Origin: Salminus brasiliensis
Taxonomy: Eukaryota; Chordata; Actinopteri; Characiformes; Bryconidae
Direction of reading: 5' to 3'
Assembly: GCF_030463535.1 (NCBI RefSeq)
Contig: NC_132899.1
Span: forward strand, 17,461,490-17,525,489
DNA length: 64,000 nucleotides
The notes under the pieces are model-generated. The model was not told where the DNA came from. It saw nothing but the letters and a program-made list of their open reading frames with translations, and made no database searches. A program made the translations under genes and the position numbers. Of this stretch, positions 1-9,860 are shown in pieces (the first letter of the stretch is position 1; each line of letters starts with the position of its first letter).

Positions 1-445
1 TTCACGTACAGGGTGATCGTCTCGCCATGCACATGCAGCGTAACATTCTTCCACTGCGAGTCTGACAGGTCCACATCCTCAAAGGAGATCACATTGCGTG
101 AGCCGTCCGCCCACCAGTACACCAGGTCCAGCGTGTTGGTGCGACCATCGGACACAACCTCCATCTGCCTGCGCCCGCCGGGGCCTTCCAGGGCCATGAT
201 GGTGCCACGGGATGTGCGGTCCTGGCGCAGTGATGCCGTCAGAATGAAACCCTCATTGTTCTGGATCTGCAGCAGAAGCTGCTCCAGGGCCTGTGGGTTC
301 ACGGAGGGAAGCAGGTCAAAGCGGATGAAGCGGTACGCCATGGTATCAGGCTGGACACCTCGGAAAAGTTTGACCCCAGGCGTCTTCCTTGTGATCCCAC
401 TGCGTTCGATTAGGTCGAACATGGTTTCATCCTCCACCTGTACAT
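1..445 (-). CDS. thbs2: thbs2 exon 3 (partial): thrombospondin N-terminal domain
   Basis: This minus-strand exon encodes about 148 residues of the laminin-G-like N-terminal (TSPN) domain of a secreted thrombospondin, the part that binds heparin and cell-surface partners in this family. The acceptor is a clear TTTCCGCAG ending at 446, and the exon runs off the left edge of the window. Visible motifs are RKTPGVKLFRG, YRFIRFDLLP, GFILTASLRQD, SRGTIMALEGPG and SQWKNVTLHVHGET. Against family members I remember, these fit thrombospondin-2 clearly better than thrombospondin-1, which is the basis for the name. The first codon (GAT) is completed by the last base of the upstream signal-peptide exon, so the join keeps frame. 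Coiled-coil, von Willebrand C, EGF-like, type 3 and C-terminal domains would lie to the left, outside the window. Fish carry duplicate thbs2 genes and I cannot tell which copy this is. Confidence 0.9.
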
Positions 446-2211
446 CTGCGGAAACACAAATAAAAAGCTAAAATTCTACTCAGAGGCAATAGCTGTAGAA
501 GGGGTGGGTGATATAGTTTCTAATATATATAATATCATAATACTTTTCATGATATGTCACAATATGTATTTATTTGTATGTTGAAGTGGACAATAAATGC
601 TGTAAAAAGTTTTATTCAACATTTTGCACACTGCATTGCATCACATCTAATTAACCAGAACTGATTAAGTTTTTATGCTCTTGCTATAATAAAACTTAAA
701 GCTGGTCAGTGTTTTAGAAGTGCTAATGACATCCACAATATGCGTGTGGTACACACTCCCTCTCATGTTTAACATAAAAAAGCATAGCTTCACAACTAAG
801 TCTGAGGTGATTACTGAACCTATTAAACTCACCTTAGAGCCATAGAACTGTCGAATGTGTTGACAGTTCAGTAAGCTCAGTCACAGACAGTATAAATTGG
901 AGACCAGCGACTGGGTGAAATATGGATGGGAGTTCTCGTAACGCTCAACATGGCGCCTTTCAACAAAAAGAGCCAATCAGCTTTCTGGTTACGCTGCGAG
1001 CGGTGGACTGTCGACCTGCTAGTGGGATAACGCTAGGTTTTGGTCAGATTTTTTTAAATCAACGATTTAAAGTATGTTTTTTGAAACAGTAATTTAACCT
1101 TCAGTTTCGAGTCATTTAGTCTCTCCTCATTCATAGAGATGGGAGCATGGTCTAGTATGACTGGAAATAACATGGTGGCATTGCAAAGATGGCCACTTTG
1201 TGAACAGACTTTACTTTTGTGAAGTCCAAGCCATGCAGTTCACAAATATCAGCATGGTCAGAACGCATCTCAACCAATCAGATTGTGAGGTTGTAAATAA
1301 TTAATAATGGAAAAACATAATGTTATTTATTGTAATAATGATAAATATCATCAGCCTGCATTGACTAGTGCAATGCATTAAGTGATGAGGGAAGAAAGAG
1401 GGCAATTCTTATGATGGATCAAACTTATGATTTCCCAACGATAGGGCCGACACCTAGACAGCTTTGCCAGTCTATATATTTATATGCATAATTATTTTTT
1501 TTCAGAACACAAAAATCTGATCTTTACAATCAGATTAGAATCACTTCGGTTCTATTAGATATATATATCAGACACACAGTCATTATGAGAACAGCCCAAT
1601 ATGAACTCATGGAAGGCTTTCTAAATCATTGTTAGGTTTCCATTAAGTCTGAGCTCGCACACAGGCTCAGATGGAGGTAGCTGAGGTCCAGCTCTACATA
1701 TTTATCTGACAGATATTTAGTACGTAGAGTCAGACCAGTGGTCTGCTGCTTGTTACTGTTTCAGTTTTCAAACTGTTGTATATTCGCTCCCTGCCCACTT
1801 TATTAGAAACACATTGTCAATTCACATATCGCCTTTGACACCCTGCAGGCCAGTGGTGGGGAAATCCTGCCCTCCAGGGCTGCAGTCCTTCACAGTTTGG
1901 TAATCGTCCTGCTTAAATACATCTGATTCCGAAAATTCAGTTGGCAGGAAAATCATCTAACTGTACAGTTTCTTACATCTCATTTTACTGCGCATGCATA
2001 TTTCAATCATCGCCATCATCAATATTACCCAACATAGGCAGCATACCAACAACAGCAAACCTCATGAAATGGATCCATGCAGGTCCTTTCCCTGCAGTCC
2101 GTTCACACTCACAACAGATTATGGGTCACTTACAAACACAAATGAACAGGATCAGATCTAAGTAACCAGGCCTGGCATGTGAACCTGAATCAGGAGTGAA
2201 CGGAGGCTTAC
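446..2211 (-). other. thbs2 intron 2
   Basis: This stretch lies between the signal-peptide exon and the N-terminal-domain exon. Donor (GTAAG) and acceptor (CCGCAG) are both canonical on the minus strand. It is AT-rich with no coding potential that I trust. Two short interspersed-repeat fragments sit at about 1793-1935 and are listed separately. Confidence 0.75.
1793..1935. repeat. two abutting fish interspersed-repeat fragments
   Basis: About 1793-1825 resembles the end of an abundant fish element family whose termini read like 'CCACTTTATTAG'. About 1848-1935, with phrases such as CCTCCAGGGCTGCAGTCC and ATACATCTGATTC, resembles another dispersed fish repeat. Both assignments are from memory of repeated sequence. 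Boundaries are approximate. Confidence 0.4.
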
Positions 2212-2283
2212 CTGGCTCCACGGCAGAGGCACACATGACCAAAAGGGCCAGAGCAAAGTGGCATCCTCGGAGAAGCATCATTC
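2212..2283 (-). CDS. thbs2: thbs2 exon 2: start codon and signal peptide
   Basis: A tiny exon on the minus strand. Translation starts at 2281 (MMLLRG...) and gives 23 residues plus one base: a short N-region, a hydrophobic core (FALALLVM) and a small-residue ending (CASA), typical of a secretory signal peptide, with cleavage likely after CASA. The donor is GAGCCAG|GTAAG. The split codon joins exactly to the exon ending at 445, giving ...VEPDVQVEDE. The acceptor (GTTGTTAG) leaves only two bases before the ATG and has a weak pyrimidine tract. A second in-frame ATG follows at once, so either could be used. An upstream in-frame ATG at 2308 would lie in the intron if this acceptor is correct. Confidence 0.85.
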
Positions 2284-2543
2284 CTAACAACACATAAAAC
2301 CTGTTCAAAACGGCTGCTTTTGACAGCTTACACTTTCTTAAATATCAACGCAAAACAGTCTTTAAAAGCACTCTGCATGACAGCCTTCGAGAAATATTTG
2401 ACATTTTTGAGAAATACTGTTGAATTAGGAAACCACTTGGAGAGCTTGTGCAACTCGGTGCAACTTCTAGACTAGTTCAATAAACATGCCTTGTGGAAAA
2501 CAGGCCTCCACCTTCTGTGAAAATAAGACCACCAAAGCCTTAC

Positions 2544-2840
2544 CTCAACTGAAGACGCACTCCTTGGATTAAGGAAAAGAAAAGACAAATGCCAGATTCC
2601 TCACAGACGTTGGAAATGGGTGAATGCTCTTCACATGAATCACCTTCGTAGGGATAAAGTCCCCAAGGAAAGGCAGAAAGACCGTGCGTAAAAAGCGGGT
2701 CCAAATGATTCCAGGCGCAGTGGCGCATGCAGTGATAACAAGAGGAAAACGGAGAGATACCAAGAAAGGTAACAGGAGGATTAGGAGGGATAACGTCAAT
2801 CACTTATTCCTGTTAAGCGATGTCGTCGTGTGCTGAGCTG
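2544..2840 (-). other. thbs2: probable thbs2 non-coding exon 1 (5' UTR)
   Basis: On the minus strand a strong donor, CAGTTGAG|GTAAGG, falls at 2544/2543, about 260 bases upstream of the signal-peptide exon. Vertebrate thrombospondin genes usually have an untranslated first exon, so this is the natural candidate. The upstream boundary is a guess. The region at about 2840-2960 becomes richer in CG, and a TATA-like GATAAAA occurs on the minus strand near 2930, which would suit a start site near 2900. No transcript evidence is available here. Confidence 0.5.
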
Positions 2841-3184
2841 CAGTAGCTGCTCAGTGTGAAACGCGGCGCACACAGAGCGGAGCCCAGCCGCTGCGCTCCT
2901 CCCTAAAGCTAGACACTCGGGTTCAGGTTTTATCGCCAAGTGCGCCTCCGTGCTCTCGAGGAGGAGTCATGAGGAGAGAGGAGGGAGCTATGCAGGTCGC
3001 TGAGGGGAATGAGTCTGTCATTTTTGACACTTACTGCTCGCTAATGCACTGGACTGGGCTTTGAGGCTAAAGTTGAGCTCACACAGGCTCAGATGGAGGT
3101 AGGCCCCTAGGTAGGCTAGCTAGGGTTAGTTTTAGATTTAGGACTGGAGTTATCTCTCCAGAGCTATGTGCTACATACTGATCT

Positions 3185-3850
3185 GACTGATATACAGTAT
3201 GCCAAATAAAATTACCTTCTTGTTAGAAAACATATACATTGTACCATATAGGAGCACTTTGTAGTTCTGTAATTACAGACTGTAGTCCATTTGTTTCTCT
3301 GCATACTTTGTTAACCTCCTTTCACCCAGTTCCTCAATGGTCAGGACCTCACAGGACCACCACAGAGCAGCTATTATTTGGGTGGTGGGTCATTTTAGCA
3401 CTGCAGTGACACCGACATGGTGGTGTCATGTTAGTGTGTGTTGTGCTGGTACCAGTAAGAGTGAATCTGACACAGCAGTGCTGCTGGAGTTTTTAAACAC
3501 TGTCTCCACTCACTGTGCACTCTCATAGATACTCCTACCTAGCTGGTCCACCTTGAGACTGACTTTGCTGACTGACTAACTGATCCACATCCTCTAGTCC
3601 TTCATCAGTGGTCACAGGATGCTGCCCACAGGATGCTGTTGGCTGGGTTTTTCTGGTTGTCAGCCCAACAGTGACACTGAGGTGTTAAATAGCTCCAGCA
3701 GCACTGCTGTGTCTGATCCACTTGTACAAGAGGAACACCAGAAGGAAGCTCACCAAGCTGTGCAGGATTTGTTGGATACTAATCCTGCATAGCTTGGTGA
3801 ACTTTCTTCTCAAACCCACCTGATTCAGTTCATCCATTTATTTTCAGATT
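3185..3850. repeat. dispersed fish repeat with internal inverted arms
   Basis: I recognise this as a very common interspersed sequence of fish genomes (phrases such as GGTCAGGACC, GGTGGTGGGTCATT and CAGCAGTGCTGCTGGAG). The segment at about 3460-3495 (GACACAGCAGTGCTGCTGGAG) recurs inverted at about 3690-3720 (CTCCAGCAGCACTGCTGTGTC), so the element can fold on itself. Its left part, about 3240-3290, is shared inverted with the small element at 4639-4776. There is no coding capacity. Ends are approximate. Confidence 0.6.
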
Positions 3851-4638
3851 TAATTGGCGTGTTAGAGAAGGGAAATCAGCAAACTGGGCAGGACCCTGCC
3901 CTCAGATCGCCACTACTGCTCCAGTCCTTCTTCAGTGGTAGGACTTGGACTATAGGACCATTCTTTGGGTACCAAGATCATTATAAACTAAGCAGTGGCA
4001 CTGGAATGTTGAAAAAGAGGGTACATATAAGGAAGTAATGTTGTTTGTGCTGTTTTGAGTGAATGGGTCTCTCTCTAACCCTACCTAGTGTATCCAAGTA
4101 ACAACTCCAAAGTCCAGAGCTAAGCCGTAACAGGGGATAGGAACGGCATAATCATTTGATCAAAAACACCTCGTGTCTGCATCATTGACATTGACAAATT
4201 GTTTTACGCCTTTCCTTGTTTTGTCCACCAGGTATGAATTATGCTTATCAAAGCAATTCCAGTGCTGCAGGAGATGTCAAACAGTTCATATCAATAGTTC
4301 ATAGGTTGATATAGAAGACAGATGGTGTACATTTGAGCTTCACAAAGAATGTGAAATAAAGCATAAATTATTATCCGTAACCGATCTGGACTGATTTAGG
4401 ATCTTGGATAGTGATCAGTAACTGGACAAATAAACAGAATGTTGCGGCATGTTTTTGCAGTGAATTACCATGACTTCCAGGTGCCGGGATGGAAAGACAA
4501 AAAGAATCTCCTCCATACCACTAGACGGATATAAAAAAGTATTCCTGAAATCCTGGTGGTACCACTGTCTTTTTTAGAACCCAAGAACATACACACACAC
4601 ACACACAATCAGCAAACACAAACGCAGATACACAGTAA

Positions 4639-4776
4639 TATCAGAATATCATGACCAGCCCTGGTTTGGAATGAACTCAGACGGACTGCAGTGTGGAATT
4701 ATAGAACTACAAAGTTCTCCTGTATGGTAATAGGCCAGGTTCAATACAAACCAGGGGTGGTCATAATATTCTGATA
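4639..4776. mobile_element. 138-bp palindromic MITE with TA flanks
   Basis: The terminal arms 4639-4667 and 4748-4776 are inverted repeats matching at 27 of 29 positions by eye. If the flanking TA is counted as the target duplication, the element proper begins TCAGAATATC and ends GATATTCTGA-like, as in mariner-type MITEs. The interior (about 4678-4730) is related to the inverse of 3240-3290. It has no coding capacity. Its autonomous partner is not in this window. Confidence 0.6.
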
Positions 4777-4849
4777 CGACTGTGTTATGGTATCCAGAAC
4801 CAGGAAGATAACTGCAGTACATGCAATTTAATGAGTGTTTCAGTGTGTG

Positions 4850-5240
4850 TGTGTCTTAAGAAGGAAATTCTTCTTAGAAGAATAGGTCTTCTTAAAGATA
4901 GGCCTTTAAAAGAAAACTTTATCTTATTAAGAATTTTCGGATTTTTCTTCTTAACTTTTCACTTAGATCTATATCCACTGCACGTGATTAGCTGAATATT
5001 GAAAAATGGCTTTTCGCATTGTTTATGATGAGCTGTGAAATGCTGCATTAAAGTCTATGATATAAGTGGCATAAATAAGACAAGAATGAGGAGCGCTTTA
5101 AGAAGATCTTAAGAAAATAGTTAAGACTTTCTTTAAAAAAGATTGCGAATATCTTAAGTTTGGAGAATTGCATTTAAGAACTTTCTTTTTTTTCTTTTGA
5201 GATCCTTCGTAAGTTTTTTCTTAGGAAAGCTTTTGAAAAT
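4850..5240. repeat. AAGAA/TTCTT-rich inverted-symmetric repeat
   Basis: This stretch is dense in AAGAA, TTCTT and TCTTAAGA words on both strands, so many sub-segments are self-complementary. It ends with GAAAATCCGTCCCCTGG, a phrase I associate with fish MITE ends. A shorter relative may lie near 6655-6740 (CAAGAACAAATTTCTTG). I cannot name the family. Confidence 0.4.
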
Positions 5241-5249
5241 CCGTCCCCT

Positions 5250-5535
5250 GGGGTTTTGGGTTTAATCCTCTGTCTGTGGGGAGTTTGTGGAGTATGTGGT
5301 GTGTTCCCTTTGTGTCTGTGTGGGTTTCTCCAGGTGCTCACAAACACACATGGTATATGAGTTGGCTGTGCTAAATTGCCCCTAGGTATGAGTATGTGAA
5401 TGCGTATGCGGAATCCTGGACTGATGTCCTGTCCAGAAGCTATTCCTGCTTCGTGCCCAACAATTCTGGGTAGGCTTCAGACCCACCACAACCCTGACTA
5501 GGAAGACGCAGATGAGAACATAGCTGGACATGTTA
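5250..5535. repeat. retroposon-like repeat (SINE/LINE tail type)
   Basis: Phrases such as GTGTCTGTGTGGGTTTCTCC, CTAAATTGCCCCTAGG, GATGTCCTGTCCAG and CTGACTAGGAAGACGCAG match, in order, a widespread fish retroposon tail that normally reads 'gtgtctgcgtgggtttcctcc ... ctaaattgccc ... cctgtccag ... gaccctg'. The copy is diverged. No tail repeat or target duplication was identified. Confidence 0.55.
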
Positions 5536-7110
5536 GCATTATTATTTGATACCATTATATATATTATGAAGATTATTTTTTCAATCAATATCCTGCATCC
5601 TCACTGTATCACTTGTGCTTATGCTGAAAATGGGCTTATTCTCTTTTGTTGGTGGTGCTGGTGACCTGAAAGGCTTCCACTACAGTGTGGCAAAGGACTG
5701 GTTCATTTGGAAATGGCTTCAGAAATGTTCTACTTACTTGTTGACAAATATTCAGTTGTCAGCTATTGAAATGTTTTGCTTGATAGTTACATAATATTCA
5801 ATGCTCAAGAATGTCTGCCCGTTCACATCATACAACCCTGCTTCTCCATGTGATGTGGAGCCCTGAAATTCCATTACTATGATTTTTAAAGAAAAAAAAA
5901 GTACTGAAATGTTTGACAGATGTGGACCAAAGTAGATTTCAAAACTTCGATCTTTCATTATGCTTTCAAAATTACAGTCCTCTGTTAATGATCACAGATG
6001 TCCGAGCGTGATAGTTTTTTCTGTTAGAACTTGAAAAGCAGATTGAGGAAACAGTTCTTTCTGTTCAGTTCATTCAGATCTGTTTGAGAAGAGTCTGAGT
6101 TTCTTCACTCAGTTCCAGAAGCAGCCCATGAAGAAGTATAATCTTGTGGTATAATGTCTGTTTTTTTATCTCTGCACTCATCACCAAGACAAACAACAGA
6201 AACATCCACATGAAGAATGTCTAAACAGATAGTGTCATGATAGACGGGAAAAATCACATAGTTTGTGTAATCTGTGCCTTGTTCACTGCCAAATAGGAGT
6301 TCCTAGATGTCATTTCTGAAGATCTGCTGCACTGTCTGAAAAAGAAGTTCCATGAGGCCTACCTCTATCTTAGCCTGGGTAACCCCCCCACACCAACCCC
6401 GTCCATGAATTCCAAATGGACTGTTTTAAAGTACACTAAATTTAGGGGGGGGGGGGGGGGGGTAAGTCAATACAATGTAAAAATATAGATCTGCAATAGA
6501 ATTCAATATGATTATTTTTCTCAAATAAAAATAATGAAAGTCTTCATAAAACCCACCTATGCTGTTTTCAAAATGATTCTGACATTCATTCATGTTTTTT
6601 TTTTATTTGGGATGTATTAAATGTACAAGTGTAAGTGTACAAGTGGGATCATTCATTAAAAGAGCAGAGCTGTGAACAATTCTTTTGTGCGAACTTTTTT
6701 CAAGAACAAATTTCTTGAAAATTCTTAGGAAGAGGCTAAGATATTAAAAATGCAGCCCATTGTTTATTGAGTCATAAGATTTCAAGCATGTACAGGACTA
6801 GGTAGGTTTGTCTAAGAGAAAGTGTAGCCTGTTTGTGTGTTGACATATGTTCTTAGCATTGATCAAAATCCAATGGTACTTCTCTAGAGGAACATTTAGG
6901 CCTTGACATGGTAACATGGAAAAATGAAATCAACCAACAACTGGTTTCAGTGAGTCAATATAAAAGATCAAAGTACATTTTCCAGAGCAATGTGGATGAA
7001 TGGCTCCAGTTCCTATCTTTCTTTTTTGTTGTTGTTCTTGGACTCGTTCTTCTATGGATAATAAATGACTGTGATTTTTAGCAAATGTCATACTTCTGGG
7101 AAATTGTTTT

Positions 7111-7111
<1 letters not shown>

Positions 7112-7152
<41 letters not shown>
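7112..7152. repeat. (TG)n microsatellite
   Basis: About 20 uninterrupted TG dinucleotides. Such tracts are highly variable in length in fish populations. Confidence 0.95.
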
Positions 7153-7155
<3 letters not shown>

Positions 7156-7550
7156 GGATTGTGGTCCAAGCCAGTGGAAATAAGCAAAGCATGTAATACT
7201 GATGCGCATAGCAGACATTAGAGTCTTATCAGGGGATGCAGTCTCAAGCCAAGCCAGTATACACCACTCATCTTCTACACTTTGGCTTAATGGCGACTCA
7301 ACTCAGTATGCGATCTTGCACACATGACATTTTCCATTTTCCATTAAAAGGATTGTTCTGGCTAGCACAACAAAATCTTGGGCCAATATTTCATTCTTCC
7401 CTCCCAAATTACTCAATGTAAAGCCTCAGCTATGATCTTTCAAAGAGAACTATGGTTGACCCAGGACTAGATTCTCATGGGAAGCATAACTTATTTATCT
7501 TGATTTATACATGTTACTGGAATATAAGCAGTCCCTGTTTTAGACTGCAG

Positions 7551-7576
7551 TTTGTTTGTTTGTTTGTTTGTTTGTT
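7551..7576. repeat. (TTTG)n microsatellite
   Basis: A short tetranucleotide tract followed by T and G homopolymer runs (to about 7604), all of low complexity. Confidence 0.9.
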
Positions 7577-9714
7577 TTTTGGGGGGTATAATGGGGGGGG
7601 GGGGTATAAAATGTAACCGGTTTGGTAAATGCACCAATTTAATTCCTGTGTGGACATGTTGGCCTTTAAATGCTAAAACAGAATAATTGTGCTTGTATTC
7701 ACTTTGTGGTAAATGTGCCATTTAACACTCAGTAGCCAACACTAAAAGGCAACATTTAATTTAGACTACAAAGTCTTAATGACATGCAGGACAGGTGAAT
7801 GACATGTAAAGTAAAATATATGAGGTAATACAGGGATAATACTGGGTCAGCTGTCATTTAGACTTCCAGACAAATTAGTTTAATAAAGCTGCTTTTTAAA
7901 TAGATGTTTCGTAAATAACTAAAGTCAACATTATCTAATGAAGTATTCAAATTTCTACTAAGAAAGCTAGGTAAAAGGGTTTGTTTGATCGTTTTATCAT
8001 TGTATCGTATGTCTATAGAACAGTGGCACATAATGAGTGTTTCAACCTGTACTGCTTTCTGAAGTAGGTATGTTGCAGGACAGCCAATCGGATCATTTAA
8101 GGTTATTCAATCCAATCAAGGTCATGTACTTATACCAGTCTTAAAGGCATGAAAAAGAGTTTTTTTAAAAAGTTTTGGTATATAAAACCAGTCATAAGCT
8201 AAAGGCAAGTCTATAATCATATGCTCAAAAGGTAATGGCTTCTCATGGACTTCCTTTTTAGGAACTATGCAAAATAAGAGGGCCTGTGTACTTTACTAGT
8301 TCAAATGCATTAAGTTACATAACATATTGATGACTTCTCTGGCTTTTTTCCCAAGTTGACCTTCAAAGTATTCACATGTCAGTCATTAAAAAGGAACTTG
8401 TAGCTAATTGCTTCCAGACTGGCACACAGCCCTTCAGAGTTAACTGAAAAAGAGCGATATCATTCACACAGTTCCCATTAGCCCGACCATTTACAGCGCT
8501 GTGCCATTGTCAGACTTGATGAGACATCTTTTTATTGAGATAATATATTTCTGATTCTCTCACTTTGTTACCAACTGACTTTTTTATAGGCCTTCCCCCC
8601 TCATACTGTTTACACAATTTCCACTCTTGTAAAAGTCACTAAAGGGAATGCATTTATGATTCAATTTCTTGCCTATTGTAAAGTGAAAGAGGCACAGCAA
8701 GTTCATACATCACAGGGTGAATGTAATGGGTTATATGAGTCAGTAACAGCTCACAAATTCTGATTGAAAACTTCACTATGGCCTAAGCTCTCGTCTTGCT
8801 TAAGCTGAATTTGTACAATAGCTTTTTTTCCATTCTTTGTCTAGACAAAAATGCGAACTGGTTCATATACAGTTTAAACTCTCATCATTTAAAGCCCAAT
8901 TGTCATAAATGTCTAACTGTAATGCTCTATTCTTTATGAGAAAGCTTTCATTTAAACTGCACACCACAGCACCACATGGAAACTTGCGCCACATTGACTG
9001 GTAGACTTTCCTCATTTTTCTGACACCTCCTGCTAAATGTCAGAACTTCTAACCCAATACCGATCTGATCTTTGTGTTTGTATAAACAAAACAGACACAC
9101 GGTTTAGATAAGATGTGCTGCTAATAAACACTGTGAAAAGTGAAATCACTTTATTTTCTAGTAACAGTTTCTATATTGAAACATTCTGGACTGATTTATT
9201 TAGGTTAGTAGAGACTTTTCTTAAAAGGACTGTTTTATAGTGTGTTTAATATCTTATAATCCAGTCTGACTCACCTCCTCACCATTCAGCTCCCAGCTCC
9301 TTTACAACACTGCATTTAAAGTACTTCATGTATGTGTATGTGTAGTGGTACACACTCTGGACTGATATCTGTCCTTGTTTGTCATGTACTGACATGAAAT
9401 AACTCTTTCATAGTGAGGTAAATGTGCTATGAATTGGGTTTATATGCGGTGTGTTAGCGGTAGCGTTATCCGCCACTCTGTACTGAATGCGCTCTTCAGT
9501 GCTGGTTAAAAATAAAGAAAGGCGCACAGTTCTCTACAATAGTATTATACAATTACAGATATTATTTCATTTTAGTTCCACATTGCGGACTCTAACCCCA
9601 TTATTTATTTCTTAAGAACGTATTTACTGCTGCCAGCTGGGTAATAGTGCCTGCTAATGCCACCTTGATGCAGCGTGGTTAAAACAAAAACTTAAAACTG
9701 GTTGATAGTTGATT

Positions 9715-9860
9715 CCGGATCTATTAAAATATGCCTGAATCGCCCCCAATCCCAGTCCTTTTCAATGGACATCCCTTATCTTTTTACATTGACCTCCATC
9801 GAAAGTTGCTGTTTTGGAGATACAAGGTTTTTGTGTGACAGCAATGGTATACTAATGTGT
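9715..9860. repeat. dispersed repeat related to 60900-62200
   Basis: The segment containing TTTCAATGGACATC, GAAAGTTGCTG and ATACAAGGTTTTTGTGTGACAGCAAT shares its order of phrases with the decayed units between psme4 and chac2 (for example near 61440-61600 and 62090-62130). It is therefore another copy of one dispersed non-coding family. The family name is unknown to me. Confidence 0.45.

Noticed and set aside
13..471. 152-codon plus-strand open frame
   Set aside because: It is the antisense shadow of the thbs2 N-terminal-domain exon and reads past its acceptor into the intron.
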